The notes under the pieces were generated by a model that was not told the DNA's origin, did not search any database, and saw only the letters and a program-made list of their open reading frames with translations. Positions 25,426 through 34,778 of a stretch of 64,000 nt of DNA are shown one piece after another. The stretch covers positions 2,510,001 through 2,574,000 of the forward strand of contig NZ_CP045404.1 of the NCBI RefSeq assembly GCF_009363715.1, in the 5' to 3' direction. The translations under genes were made by a program, and so were the position numbers. Source of the DNA: Roseovarius sp. THAF9. Its GTDB lineage: Bacteria > Pseudomonadota > Alphaproteobacteria > Rhodobacterales > Rhodobacteraceae. Each line of letters opens with the position of its first letter. The stretch's first letter is position 1.

Positions 25426-27354
25426 ATGGAAGGTTTTTTCTTTCAGGCCACGGTTTTCCTCGCCGCCGCCGTGATCGCGGTGCCGCTCGCTGCCCGGCTG
25501 GGGCTCGGCTCCGTGCTGGGCTATCTTGCCGCCGGTATCGCCATCGGTCATATCCCCGGTCTTCTGGGGGGCCACGACACAGAGGAGTTGCAGCATTTCG
25601 CCGAGTTCGGCGTGGTCATGATGCTCTTCATCATCGGGCTGGAGCTTGAGCCGAAGGCGCTTTGGGACATGCGGCACAAGCTGATCGGGCTGGGTGGGTT
25701 GCAGATCACCCTGACCACGGCGGCGGTGATGCTTGGCTGCATGGCGCTCGGCGTGGTGTGGTCCGTAGCGCTGGCGATCGGCATGGTCTTCGCACTGTCC
25801 TCCACCGCCATCGTCCTGCAAACCCTGTCGGAAAAGGGTCTTATGCAAACAGGCGGCGGGCGATCGACCTTCTCTGTTCTGCTGACACAGGACATCGCCG
25901 TCATCCCGATGCTGGCCTTTCTACCGCTTCTGGCCCTGCCCAAGACCCCGGACATGATCTTGGGCGAAACCCTGCAACGGCTGGCTGACGAAGGTCACGC
26001 CGCCGAAGGCGATCATGGCGGTGCGCCGGTTCAGGTTGCGCAGTCCATGATTGACAGCCTGCCTGCCTGGGGCGTGACCCTTCTGACACTGGGCGCGGTT
26101 GCAGGCATCATCATCTTCGGCGTCTACGCCACCCGCCCGGTGTTCCGCTTCATTCACCACGCCCGCCTGCGCGAAATGTATACCGCGCTTGCGCTGTTGA
26201 TCGTTGTTGGCATCGCTTTCGTGATGAACCTCGTAGGCCTCTCGCCCGCCCTCGGCGCTTTCCTCGCGGGCGTCGTCCTTGCCTCGTCCGAGTTCCGGCA
26301 CGAGTTGGAGAGCGATATCGAACCCTTCAAGGGCCTGCTCCTGGGACTATTCTTCATCACGGTCGGCGCGGGCATCAACTTCTCGCTTCTCTTCGCCTCG
26401 TTCTTCACGATCATGGGGTTGGCCGTCGCCATCATCCTGATCAAGGGCAGCATACTCTATGGTTTGGGCCGCATCTTCGGCCTTACCGGGCGCAACCTCT
26501 GGCTCTTCACGCTGGGCCTCGCCCAAGCGGGCGAATTCGGCTTCGTGCTGATCAGTTTCTCGGGTCAGAACAACGTGATCCCGCCCGAGCTGCGCGAGAC
26601 GCTGCTACTGGTCATCGCCATTTCCATGCTGATCACGCCGCTGCTCTTCATTCTCTACGACTACCTGTCGCCCCGCATGATCGACCCGGCCGAGTCCCAG
26701 GAACCCGACGAGATCGACGCAAAGGGCCCGGTGATCATCGCCGGCATCGGCCGCTTCGGGCAGGTGGTCAACCGCATGATCCGCTCCTCGGGGTTCGACA
26801 CGGTGGTGCTCGACCACGACCTTGCCGCGATCCAGCGGATGCGCCGCTTCGGCATCAAGGGCTTTCTTGGCGATCCCGGCCGGCCTGACCTGCTGCACGC
26901 GGCTGGCCTGGCCGACGCCAAGGTGCTTGTGGCTGCGCTCGACGACGCGGACGCCACCACGCGCCTCGTGGCCTTTGCGCGACGCGAACGGCCCGACCTG
27001 CACATCGTGGCCCGCGCCCGCGACCGCACCCACGTTTTCCGCCTTTACAAGGCCGGCGCAGACGACATCGTGCGGGAACTCTTCGACAGCTCCCTGCGGG
27101 CCGGGCGATATGTGCTGGAAAACATGGGGCTCACGGAGTTCGAGGCGGCAGAGCTGCAAAAGACCTTCTACCACCACGACCGCGACTCTGTCCGTGACCT
27201 CGCCGCCTTGTGGGACCCCAACATTCCCACCATCCAGAACGGCGCCTATATCAAGCGCGCCAAGGAGTTGGAGGCGGAATTGCAGACAATGTTGCTGTCG
27301 CAGCTCGAGGAGAAGGCCGCAGACGACATCTCCGACGACCGCAAGGAAGCGTAG
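25426..27354 (+). CDS. Kef-type monovalent cation/proton antiporter (CPA2)
   Basis: 642 residues. About twelve membrane helices fill the first 400 (starting FFFQATVFLAAAVIAVPLA), with the family signature GLELEPKALWDMR and the ion-site region around VGLSPALGAFLAGVVLASSEF. A cytoplasmic RCK/TrkA-N domain follows from about residue 434, starting GPVIIAGIGRFGQVVNRM with the Rossmann GxGxxG. It should exchange K+ or Na+ for H+ under nucleotide control. GCAGGAG precedes ATG 25426. Transcribed toward carD, with a GTCCCGG-type repeat in the gap. Confidence 0.92.
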   Translation: MEGFFFQATVFLAAAVIAVPLAARLGLGSVLGYLAAGIAIGHIPGLLGGHDTEELQHFAEFGVVMMLFIIGLELEPKALWDMRHKLIGLGGLQITLTTAAVMLGCMALGVVWSVALAIGMVFALSSTAIVLQTLSEKGLMQTGGGRSTFSVLLTQDIAVIPMLAFLPLLALPKTPDMILGETLQRLADEGHAAEGDHGGAPVQVAQSMIDSLPAWGVTLLTLGAVAGIIIFGVYATRPVFRFIHHARLREMYTALALLIVVGIAFVMNLVGLSPALGAFLAGVVLASSEFRHELESDIEPFKGLLLGLFFITVGAGINFSLLFASFFTIMGLAVAIILIKGSILYGLGRIFGLTGRNLWLFTLGLAQAGEFGFVLISFSGQNNVIPPELRETLLLVIAISMLITPLLFILYDYLSPRMIDPAESQEPDEIDAKGPVIIAGIGRFGQVVNRMIRSSGFDTVVLDHDLAAIQRMRRFGIKGFLGDPGRPDLLHAAGLADAKVLVAALDDADATTRLVAFARRERPDLHIVARARDRTHVFRLYKAGADDIVRELFDSSLRAGRYVLENMGLTEFEAAELQKTFYHHDRDSVRDLAALWDPNIPTIQNGAYIKRAKELEAELQTMLLSQLEEKAADDISDDRKEA

Positions 27355-27392
27355 GCTCTAGTTTCAACTGCGCGTCTCGGGTAATCAAGTAC

Positions 27393-27415
27393 GATCCCGG
27401 GCTTGATCCGGGATC
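27393..27415. repeat. GTCCCGG-type inverted repeat, copy 2
   Basis: GATCCCGG and CCGGGATC arms around a GCTTGAT centre, between the antiporter stop and the carD terminator. Confidence 0.7.
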
Positions 27416-27429
27416 TCTTCGAACAACGC

Positions 27430-27467
27430 AAAAAAGAAAAGGCCGCGCACGTTGGCACGGCCTTTCT
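27430..27467 (-). terminator. Rho-independent terminator of carD
   Basis: On the minus strand a stem starting AAAGGCCGTGCC and returning through GCGCGGCCTTTT (about 27467-27438) runs into a T-rich tract (27440-27430), 20 bp beyond the carD stop. Confidence 0.75.
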
Positions 27468-27486
27468 AATCAATTTCCGGTCCGTA

Positions 27487-27996
27487 TCAGGCGGCGCGCG
27501 AGATCAAGACCTCGTCGACTTCCTTGGCCGCCTGCACTTCGTCACCACCGCTGACAGCAGCCACTTCGCGGGTCAGACGCTCCAGCGCCGCCTCGTACAG
27601 CTGGCGCTCGGAATAGCTCTGCTCGCGCTGGTCGTCCGTGCGATGCAGGTCGCGCACCACCTCTGCGATCGCGATCAGGTCGCCCGAGTTGATCTTCTGT
27701 TCGTATTCCTGCGCCCGGCGCGACCACATCGCCTTCTTCACCTTAGCTTTGCCTTTCAGCGTGGTCATCGCCTTCGACACCACATCGGGGCTCGACAGGC
27801 TGCGCATGCCGATCTCGGTCGCCTTGTGGGTCGGAACCCGCAGCGTCATCTTGTCCTTCTCGAACGATATCACGAACAGTTCCAGTTCGATCCCTGCGAT
27901 GTCCTGCTTCTCGATCGACATGATCTGACCAACGCCGTGCGCAGGGTACACAACGTAATCGTCAGGACGAAACTCGGACTTCTTCGATTTGCTCAT
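27487..27996 (-). CDS. carD: CarD family transcriptional regulator
   Basis: 169 residues. The N-terminal CarD/CdnL/TRCF Tudor-like domain (residues about 10-65: VVYPAHGVGQIMSIEK, LFVISFEKDKMTLRVP) binds the RNA polymerase beta subunit. The C-terminal helical DNA-binding domain has WSRRAQEYEQKINSGDL and YSERQLYEAALERL. It stabilises open complexes at many promoters, rRNA promoters among them. A terminator follows, and a 311-bp leader lies upstream. Confidence 0.95.
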   Translation of the reverse strand: MSKSKKSEFRPDDYVVYPAHGVGQIMSIEKQDIAGIELELFVISFEKDKMTLRVPTHKATEIGMRSLSSPDVVSKAMTTLKGKAKVKKAMWSRRAQEYEQKINSGDLIAIAEVVRDLHRTDDQREQSYSERQLYEAALERLTREVAAVSGGDEVQAAKEVDEVLISRAA

Positions 27997-28122
27997 TCAG
28001 GTCTTCCTCACAAGCTTCCCAGTTCAAACTTGGCGGAACATCTCCCGGGGCGGCGGGCCATCAGGGTCTGGCGTCAAGCACAAAGAAATCCACCTCCCAT
28101 GCGTCAGCGCGGGCAGATGGAT

Positions 28123-28153
28123 AATATATGGGCGGTGTCTACATTTGTAACAA
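28123..28153 (-). promoter_or_regulatory. Possible carD promoter
   Basis: On the minus strand TTGTTA (28153-28148) and CATATA or TATATT near 28130-28123, spacing 17 or 19. It is in the longest gene-free stretch (27997-28307) and would leave a leader of about 120 nt before carD. A 14-bp palindrome CGTTTGATCAAACG (28267-28280) near the fdxA stop is the other notable sequence there. Confidence 0.35.
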
Positions 28154-28307
28154 CAGTGTATCACAAAAAACGGGCCACAGAAAGCGCGCTCGACGCACCA
28201 ACCTTATTATACCTGAAACGTCAGGGCGTTACAGCAATCTCTTCAGGCAAAACATAAAGCCCTGATCGTTTGATCAAACGAATCGGTCCACACGTAACCG
28301 GAGGACT

Positions 28308-28646
28308 TCAGCCGCCTTCGCCCGGCGCTTCCGAGAAGTACTTCTCCAGCTTGCCCTCTTCCCCGTCACGCTCGTCCGCCTCCGGCAGCGGATCCTTCTT
28401 CGTCACGATCACGGGCCACATTTCAGAGTATTTGCGGTTGAACTCAACCCACTTCTCCATGTCCGGCTCGGTGTCGGGACGGATCGCGTCGGCCGGGCAT
28501 TCAGGCTCGCACACGCCACAATCGATGCATTCGTCGGGGTGAATCACCAACATGTTCTCACCCTCGTAGAAACAATCCACAGGGCACACCTCAACGCAGT
28601 CGGTGTACTTGCACGCGATGCAACTGTCATTGACGATATAGGTCAT
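28308..28646 (-). CDS. fdxA: 7Fe ferredoxin FdxA
   Basis: 112 residues. The cluster cysteines follow the FdxA pattern: [17 protein letters not shown] for the [3Fe-4S]/[4Fe-4S] pair and [12 protein letters not shown] for the second set. The acidic tail [12 protein letters not shown] is typical. It carries single electrons, partners unknown. It is between carD and the S4 gene, a gene order common in Rhodobacteraceae. Confidence 0.95.
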   Translation of the reverse strand: MTYIVNDSCIACKYTDCVEVCPVDCFYEGENMLVIHPDECIDCGVCEPECPADAIRPDTEPDMEKWVEFNRKYSEMWPVIVTKKDPLPEADERDGEEGKLEKYFSEAPGEGG

Positions 28647-28727
28647 CTTTCGCCCCGGTCCTGATCTGTTCAGCGTGACGTAATCCAGTCCGGCGGATCA
28701 TTCAAGCGCCAGACGTGCAATCGCGGC

Positions 28728-29108
28728 TTACGAACGCGTTTCACGATCCATCTTGCGTCGGTCCTTCTTCGTCGGACGCCCCTTGCCCTCGTATCGCGGG
28801 GTATACGGCTCGTCCAGCCTGTCCCGCGGCTTCGGCGGGTCAAGGTCGTCATAGAGCGCCTGCGCCTCGGGCGCAGGGCCTCTGCGTTCGCCCACTGCAA
28901 GGATGCGGATCACGCGGATGTCGCGCTCTTTCGGAAAGGTCAGAACATCCCCGGGCCGCACCGACGCAGACGCCTTGGACACCCTTTGCGCGTTTACCCG
29001 CATATGACCGCCCGTCACCAATTTCGTGGCCAGGCTGCGGGTCTTGAAAAACCGCGCATGCCAAAGCCACTTGTCCAGCCGGATCTTTGGCTGACCCGGA
29101 TCGCTCAT
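28728..29108 (-). CDS. S4-domain RNA-binding protein (Hsp15-like)
   Basis: 126 residues. The S4 domain fills the first 80: IRLDKWLWHARFFKTRSLAT, VTGGHMRVNAQRVSK and VRPGDVLTF. The C-terminal tail is basic (GRPTKKDRRKMDRETRS). Hsp15 homologues bind stalled 50S subunits carrying nascent chains. It starts 12 bp after the Suv3-like helicase, so the pair is probably an RNA-handling operon. Confidence 0.9.
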   Translation of the reverse strand: MSDPGQPKIRLDKWLWHARFFKTRSLATKLVTGGHMRVNAQRVSKASASVRPGDVLTFPKERDIRVIRILAVGERRGPAPEAQALYDDLDPPKPRDRLDEPYTPRYEGKGRPTKKDRRKMDRETRS

Positions 29109-29120
29109 GCGCCACTCACG

Positions 29121-31955
29121 TCAGGATTTGTCCTTCAGCCCCATCAGGGCCGCTGCGAACGGGTTGTCGGGGTCGATCTTGTCCTTCTTCGCAGGCTTGG
29201 AAGAAAAGCTCTTGGCCCCCTCCTCGCGGCGCGGCTTACCCTTGGGTTTGCCGCCTTTGGGACGGGGCTTGCCGCCCTGTGGCTTGCCGCGGACCGCGCC
29301 TCGGGGTTTCGCCGCGCGCCCGGCCCAGGTGAAGGTGTAGAAGACCTCCATCTCGGTCTCGTCCTTGGCGGCGTCAGGCACCTCGCCCAACGGAACTTCG
29401 GTTTCGGACATCTCGGGGATATCCGCCTCGACCTCCGGGTCTTCGGGCGGCACTTCCGTCACCGGCGCCAGCCCGTCCTCGGGAATCTGCTCGACCGCGT
29501 CCTCCGCGGTGCCCGCCTCCGCCGCGGTACCGGCCTCAGACGGCTCCGGCGCGTCCTCTAGCGCCGCATCCACCGGCTTGACCTTCTCGCGCTCGCCCTG
29601 CTCCGCCTTGTAACCAAGGCCTTGCATCAGGTCGGCGAATTGCTCCAGCGTCATGCCGGTGATCGACAGCATATCTGCGTTGGCTTCAAAGCCACCCCGA
29701 CTGTCCTCGGACCTCAGCATGTCCGCCAACCGTTCCAGCATGTCGATCCGGATCGCCCGTTCACCGGCAGCGCGGTATCCCGACATCGAATGGTATCCGC
29801 CCGGCGCGCTGGTGCCCGCGGGAACCGTCACCAACCCCGGCGGCGGCGCCTCGGGGAATTCCTCCAGACCCATCTTAAGCGACCACAGCACCAGCCGCAA
29901 ACGCGTCGGCGCCGGTTTCAGCAGAAGCGGCATGAAAATCGTGAATTGGCCAAAGCGCACACCGTGCTTGCGCAGTTGTCCGCGCGCCTCCTGATCCAGC
30001 GCCTTGACCTCGTCGGCCACCTCGCCGCGCGGGATGATCCCGAAATTCTCGACCAACTGAAAGCCAAAGCCCCTCGCCAGCCCGGTCAATTCCTCGTCCC
30101 GCTGGATATTCATCAAGGGCTCGAACAATGTCGCCACTTTGCGATCGATGAAATGCTGCAACCGGCGCTGTATCTTTTGCATCACCTCGGGCCCCGCCGT
30201 GTCGTCCACGAACGCCTCGACCTGAGGCTTGAGCGGGTCAGCGCCCGCCACAAGCTTGCCCACGGCGCTTTCGCCCCACATCAGGCCGCCTTGTTCGGTA
30301 AAGTCGATCTCGGTGTCGGGGGCGTTGTAAAACTTGTCCGCCCGCAGGTGGAAATGCGGCGCCAGCGCCTGCAGGCTCGCCTGCGCAACCGCCTTGGCCT
30401 CCTGTCCGCCCGCCGTCTTGTCCTGGCGGAACCGGAAACCTTCCAACCGACCGACGAATTCGCCCTCGACGGTCACTTCACCCTTGTCATTCACTTCGGC
30501 CACGATGGCGTCCTTCTGCTTGAGCCGGCGCATCAGCACGCTGGTGCGCCGGTCCACAAATCTTTGCGTCAGCGCGTCATGCAACGCATCCGACAGGCGG
30601 TCTTCTACAGCGCGGGTCGTTCCGCGCCAATGGTTTTCGTCCCCGACCCAGCCCTTTCGCTGGGCAACATAGGTCCATGTGCGGATATATGCCAAACGCT
30701 TGGAGAGCGTGTCGATATCCCCGTCCGTCCGGTCGATCCGCGCCACGTGCCCGGCCAGCCACTCCTCGCTGACGCGGCCATGTTCGTGCAGGTCACTGAA
30801 TATACGCTCAAGCAGCCCCGCATGTTCCGCGTGGCTAATCCCGCGAAAGTCCGGCACGCGGCATACATCCCACAACAGGCGCACCGATGCGCCATCACTG
30901 GCCCTCGCGGCAATCTCGGCATCTTCGGCCAGCGTGCGCAGCACGACAAGGTCATCCGCCTCACGGGCACGAGCCAGCCAGTCATCTTCGGGCTTTTGCT
31001 CCAGCGACGCGATCAGCGCGTCGACCGAGCCGAATTGCAGCGCCGCGTTGCGCCATTCCAGCTTGCGGATAGGGGTAAAGCGATGATCCATGATCGCCTG
31101 CGCCATGTCGTCCGGCAGCTCTGGCGCCTCGCCCGTCACCCCGAACGTGCCGCTGCTCATGCCCCTCCCCGCGCGCCCGGCGATCTGGCCCAGTTCATTG
31201 GGGGCAAGGTTGCGCATCCGCCGCCCGTCGAACTTCGTCAGGGACGAGAACGCGACGTGGTTGATGTCCAGATTCAGACCCATGCCGATGGCGTCGGTGG
31301 CCACGAGGTAATCCACGTCGCCATTCTGATAAAGATCCACCTGCGCGTTGCGTGTCCGGGGGCTCAGCGCGCCCATCACGACCGCCGCACCGCCCTTTTG
31401 ACGGCGCAGCAGCTCGGCAAAGGCATATACATTTTCAACCGAAAACCCCACGATAGCCGAGCGCGCGGGCATCTTGCTTATCTTTTTCGAACCTGTGTAG
31501 GTCAGTTGGGACATCCGCTCGCGGCCGACGAATTCCGCCCCTGACACCAGCGCCGCAATCGCCCCGCGCATCGTATGCGCGCCCAGAAACTGCGTCTCTT
31601 TCTGCCCCCGCATCCGCAAAAGACGGTCGGTGAACACATGCCCCCGCTCAGGATCGGCGCACAGCTGAATCTCGTCCACCGCGACGAAATCCGCGCCCAT
31701 CCCCTCGGGCATCGCCTCGACCGTGCAGACCCAGTACTGCGTCCGCGGCGGCACGATCCGTTCCTCGCCGGTGATCAGCGCCACCACTGACGGGCCGCGC
31801 ACGGCAACGATCTTGTCATAGACCTCCCGCGCCAACAGGCGCAGCGGCAACCCGATCACGCCGGTGCGATAGCCCAGCATCCGTTCGATCGCGAAATGGG
31901 TTTTCCCGGTATTCGTCGGGCCCAGGACCGCCAGGATCCTCGACTGCTCGCCCAT
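29121..31955 (-). CDS. Suv3-like RNA helicase
   Basis: 944 residues. SF2 motifs are clear: Walker A GPTNTGKTH (12-20), DEIQ box VAVDEIQLC (91-99), LGAHTMRG for motif III, and the C-terminal RecA domain with TDAIGMGLNLDINHV and QIAGRAGRG. This is the Ski2/Suv3 subgroup, which unwinds RNA or RNA/DNA hybrids with a 3'-5' polarity. The long C-terminal part includes a Pro/Glu-rich stretch and ends in a basic Lys/Arg-Gly-rich tail (about the last 70 residues), suited to RNA binding. It is followed by an S4 gene. Confidence 0.9.
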   Translation of the reverse strand: MGEQSRILAVLGPTNTGKTHFAIERMLGYRTGVIGLPLRLLAREVYDKIVAVRGPSVVALITGEERIVPPRTQYWVCTVEAMPEGMGADFVAVDEIQLCADPERGHVFTDRLLRMRGQKETQFLGAHTMRGAIAALVSGAEFVGRERMSQLTYTGSKKISKMPARSAIVGFSVENVYAFAELLRRQKGGAAVVMGALSPRTRNAQVDLYQNGDVDYLVATDAIGMGLNLDINHVAFSSLTKFDGRRMRNLAPNELGQIAGRAGRGMSSGTFGVTGEAPELPDDMAQAIMDHRFTPIRKLEWRNAALQFGSVDALIASLEQKPEDDWLARAREADDLVVLRTLAEDAEIAARASDGASVRLLWDVCRVPDFRGISHAEHAGLLERIFSDLHEHGRVSEEWLAGHVARIDRTDGDIDTLSKRLAYIRTWTYVAQRKGWVGDENHWRGTTRAVEDRLSDALHDALTQRFVDRRTSVLMRRLKQKDAIVAEVNDKGEVTVEGEFVGRLEGFRFRQDKTAGGQEAKAVAQASLQALAPHFHLRADKFYNAPDTEIDFTEQGGLMWGESAVGKLVAGADPLKPQVEAFVDDTAGPEVMQKIQRRLQHFIDRKVATLFEPLMNIQRDEELTGLARGFGFQLVENFGIIPRGEVADEVKALDQEARGQLRKHGVRFGQFTIFMPLLLKPAPTRLRLVLWSLKMGLEEFPEAPPPGLVTVPAGTSAPGGYHSMSGYRAAGERAIRIDMLERLADMLRSEDSRGGFEANADMLSITGMTLEQFADLMQGLGYKAEQGEREKVKPVDAALEDAPEPSEAGTAAEAGTAEDAVEQIPEDGLAPVTEVPPEDPEVEADIPEMSETEVPLGEVPDAAKDETEMEVFYTFTWAGRAAKPRGAVRGKPQGGKPRPKGGKPKGKPRREEGAKSFSSKPAKKDKIDPDNPFAAALMGLKDKS

Positions 31956-31981
31956 GGGCTTTGCCCCTTGTCGTCTCGTGC

Positions 31982-32533
31982 TTACAGGTCCCGGCCGCCG
32001 ATTTCACGTTCCACCATCGGCAAGACCTGTTCCACGTCTTGATGATGCGGATGCAGCGCCAGCACAAGGTCGAATGCCTGCTTGGCCTTCTCGTAATTCT
32101 CAACGTGGTAAAGGATACCGCCAAGGCTCGCGATGGCATTGTAATGTCGCGGGTTCAGCGTCAGCGCACGTTCGATATCGGCCAGCGCGGGCCCGAACTT
32201 CTCGGCGTCGGCATAGGCCATCGCCCGCATGTGGAACCCTTCGGCAAAATCCGGCGCATGATCGGTCAGCGCCGTGAAATGCTCGATTGCCGCCTTGGTG
32301 TCACCCGCCTCCAACGCATCGCGCCCGCGCTTCAACAGCAGGTCCGCCGTGGCAGAGCCCGACCGCGTCCAGGCCAGTTCGATTTCCTTGGCCAAGCGGT
32401 TCGCCTCGCGTGGCTCGGCCTCTTTCAACTGCTCGAAAAGCGGGTCGAGCGCCGAATCCTGCGCCAAGCTGGGTAAGGAAAACATGACTAACGGCAAAAT
32501 TGCCGCGACGATATATTTGGAAAGTCGGTTCAT
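31982..32533 (-). CDS. Periplasmic TPR protein
   Basis: 183 residues. A signal peptide (YIVAAILPLVMFSLPSLAQ) is followed by helical repeats of the TPR type; ALADIERALTLNPRHYNA and AKQAFDLVLALHPHHQDV are the clearest. TPRs bring partners together; none is known here. The start MNRLSKY (32533) is preferred; an in-frame ATG three codons upstream is also possible. It lies upstream of the helicase by 26 bp, same strand. Confidence 0.85.
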   Translation of the reverse strand: MNRLSKYIVAAILPLVMFSLPSLAQDSALDPLFEQLKEAEPREANRLAKEIELAWTRSGSATADLLLKRGRDALEAGDTKAAIEHFTALTDHAPDFAEGFHMRAMAYADAEKFGPALADIERALTLNPRHYNAIASLGGILYHVENYEKAKQAFDLVLALHPHHQDVEQVLPMVEREIGGRDL

Positions 32534-32611
32534 AACGCCCATAACAGACCCAGTTTAGCGCGCATGGCCGGGAATCAAAGCCCCCGGTCTATCAAATCTG
32601 GAGGAACTGAC

Positions 32612-32899
32612 ATGAGCGACGTAACGAAATCCGCGGTCGAGGCCCTGTCCGCCAAGATGAACGGCAGCTTCGACGGCAGCGCAAAGTTCGTGATCGAGAA
32701 CGAGGGCTCCATCGTGATCGACGAATCGGGCGTGCGCGAAGGCAACGACGAAACCGACGTCACCATGACCGCCGACGCCGACACGTTCCAATCCATCCTC
32801 GAAGGCGATCTCGACCCGACCGCCGCTTTCATGTCCGGCAAGCTGGCAGTCGATGGCGACATGGGCACCGCGATGAAACTCGGCTCGGTCCTGTCGTAA
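32612..32899 (+). CDS. SCP2 sterol-binding domain protein
   Basis: 95 residues, the minimal SCP2 fold: FDGSAKFVIENEGSIVIDE, then DVTMTADADTFQSILEGDLDP and AFMSGKLAVDGDM. Such proteins bind lipids or acyl-CoA in a hydrophobic tunnel. The ribosome site CTGGAGGAA lies just upstream of ATG 32612. The next gene starts 3 bp after its stop, so they are co-transcribed. Confidence 0.92.
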   Translation: MSDVTKSAVEALSAKMNGSFDGSAKFVIENEGSIVIDESGVREGNDETDVTMTADADTFQSILEGDLDPTAAFMSGKLAVDGDMGTAMKLGSVLS

Positions 32900-32902
32900 C
32901 CC

Positions 32903-33922
32903 ATGCTGACGGACGCGCCCTTCTTCGACGATATTGCCGACGGCCCCGACGGTGGCCGCGCCTTTTGGTGCGACACTGCCGACGGGGTGCGCATCCGGCT
33001 CGGGCTTTGGCGTCCACAGGACGATACGTGCGAAAGCGCAGGCACGCTCCTGCTCTTTCCCGGTCGCACCGAGTATATCGAGAAATACGGCCGCACCGTC
33101 CGGCAGTTCGCCGCCGCGGGCCTGACCACGCTGGTCGTCGACTGGCGCGGCCAGGGCCTTGCCGACCGTCTGATCGAAGACAAGATGTCGGGCCATGTCC
33201 TGCATTTTGACGACTACCAGCACGACGTCGCCGCCATGGTCGACGCCGCGCGGGAACTCGATCTGCCCAAACCGTGGTTCGTTCTGGGTCATTCCATGGG
33301 CGGCGGCATCGCGCTCAAGTCGGTGATGGACGGTTTGCCCGTGGCGGGCGCGTCCTTTTCCGCGCCGATGTGGGGCATCCGAATCTCCGCCGCCCTGCGC
33401 CCTATTGCCTGGTCGCTGGGATGGAGCAGCCGCAGCGCGGGGTTCGATCACGTCTACGCCCCCGGAACCTCGCCCCAAAGCTACGTGCTGGTCGAACCGT
33501 TCGAAAAGAACCGCCTGACCACCGACGTCGAGAGCTACCAGCACATGATCGCCCAGGTCACCGCGCACCCGGAGCTGACGATCGGTGGCCCGTCCCTGCG
33601 CTGGCTCTACGAATCGCTTCTGGGCACGCGCCAGATGTGGCGCCGCCCGTCGCCCGACCTGCCCTGCCTGTGCCTGCTGGGCTCGGACGAGGATATCGTC
33701 GACGTCTCCCGCGTCCATGACCGCATGTCACGCTGGCCTGGCGGCGGACTGGAAATCGCCGAAGGTGCCCGTCACGAGGTGCTTCAGGAAGCGCCGCAGA
33801 TCCGCGACGCGCTGATCGGCAAACTGATCGACTTTTACGCCCGCGTCAGGGCTCGGCACGCACCGTCTGGCGCTGACGCCCAAGCCCCCGGATCTCCAAC
33901 TCCATCACGTCGCCAGGCTTGA
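32903..33922 (+). CDS. Alpha/beta hydrolase (monoacylglycerol-lipase-like)
   Basis: 339 residues. The nucleophile elbow VLGHSMGGG puts Ser at 131. LLGSDEDIVD carries the likely Asp and EGARHEVLQ the His. The pattern WRGQGLADRL fits serine aquaester hydrolases that act on monoacylglycerol or lysophospholipid. It follows the SCP2 gene by 3 bp, which suggests a lipid substrate. Its 3' end overlaps the convergent FAH gene by 77 bp. Confidence 0.85.
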   Translation: MLTDAPFFDDIADGPDGGRAFWCDTADGVRIRLGLWRPQDDTCESAGTLLLFPGRTEYIEKYGRTVRQFAAAGLTTLVVDWRGQGLADRLIEDKMSGHVLHFDDYQHDVAAMVDAARELDLPKPWFVLGHSMGGGIALKSVMDGLPVAGASFSAPMWGIRISAALRPIAWSLGWSSRSAGFDHVYAPGTSPQSYVLVEPFEKNRLTTDVESYQHMIAQVTAHPELTIGGPSLRWLYESLLGTRQMWRRPSPDLPCLCLLGSDEDIVDVSRVHDRMSRWPGGGLEIAEGARHEVLQEAPQIRDALIGKLIDFYARVRARHAPSGADAQAPGSPTPSRRQA

Positions 33923-34676
33923 GATAACGCTTGGGGTTGCGCCCCATTCCCACACCCGGCGGCGTGCCGGTGGCAATGACATCTCCGGGCTCCAGCCGCA
34001 TCACCTCGCTCAGATGCGCGATGATCTGCGCGACGGTAAAGATCATGGTCGAGGTATTCCCGGTCTGCATCCGCTCACCGCTCACATCCGCCGACATATC
34101 AAGGCTCTGCACGTCGCCCACCGCGTCCGGAGTCACCAGCCACGGCCCGATCGGCCCGAACGTGTCGCAACTCTTGCCCTTGGTCCATTGCCCGCTGCGC
34201 TCGGTCTGAAAATGCCGCTCGGACACATCGTTCACGATCGTATAGCCCGCGACGTAATCCAGCGCCTCGGCCTCGCTTACGTATTTCGCCTCGCGCCCGA
34301 TCACCACACCAAGTTCCACTTCCCAATCCGCATGGGTCGATTCGCGCGGCAGCACCACATCGTCATCCGGCCCCACGATGCTGGAGGTGGCTTTCATGAA
34401 CACAACCGGCTCGGCGGGCGGCTCGATCCCGATCTCGGCGGCATGGTCACTGTAATTCAATCCGATCCCGATCAGCTTGCCAATCCCCGCAACCGGCGGC
34501 CCCAGCCGGGGCGTCCCCTCCACCAGCGGCAGCTTTTCCGGGTCCAGCTTGGGCAACGTCGCCAGTGCAGTACCGGAAATCTCGGCCATCACGCCGCTCA
34601 GGTCCCGCACCCGCCCTTCGGCGTCCAGCATACCGGGCTGTTCCCGTCCCGGTGCCCCGTATCTCACGAACCGCAT
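33846..34676 (-). CDS. Fumarylacetoacetate hydrolase family protein
   Basis: 276 residues. The FAH fold with metal ligands is recognisable: IGIGLNYSDHAAEIG, the Glu-x-Glu in DWEVELGVVIG, YTIVNDVSERHFQ, and the C-terminal GDVIATGTPPGVGMG. Members cleave C-C bonds in 2-oxo acids or oxaloacetate-type substrates; the exact substrate is unknown. It ends inside the 3' end of the alpha/beta hydrolase on the other strand. Confidence 0.9.
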   Translation of the reverse strand: MRFVRYGAPGREQPGMLDAEGRVRDLSGVMAEISGTALATLPKLDPEKLPLVEGTPRLGPPVAGIGKLIGIGLNYSDHAAEIGIEPPAEPVVFMKATSSIVGPDDDVVLPRESTHADWEVELGVVIGREAKYVSEAEALDYVAGYTIVNDVSERHFQTERSGQWTKGKSCDTFGPIGPWLVTPDAVGDVQSLDMSADVSGERMQTGNTSTMIFTVAQIIAHLSEVMRLEPGDVIATGTPPGVGMGRNPKRYLKPGDVMELEIRGLGRQRQTVRAEP

Positions 34677-34778
34677 CTTTGTGCCCCCTGTCTCGTTTCA
34701 CCCGACGATAGCGAGCCTGTCTGTCACGGCAAGCATTCATCCACTGGCCTGCGCGCGCCGGCACGCTAAATCCCCCGC

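Noticed and set aside
29622-31544. 640-aa open frame on the plus strand
   Set aside because: It is antisense to the Suv3-like helicase, rich in Arg, Pro and His, and has no motif; typical shadow frame of high-GC3 coding DNA.
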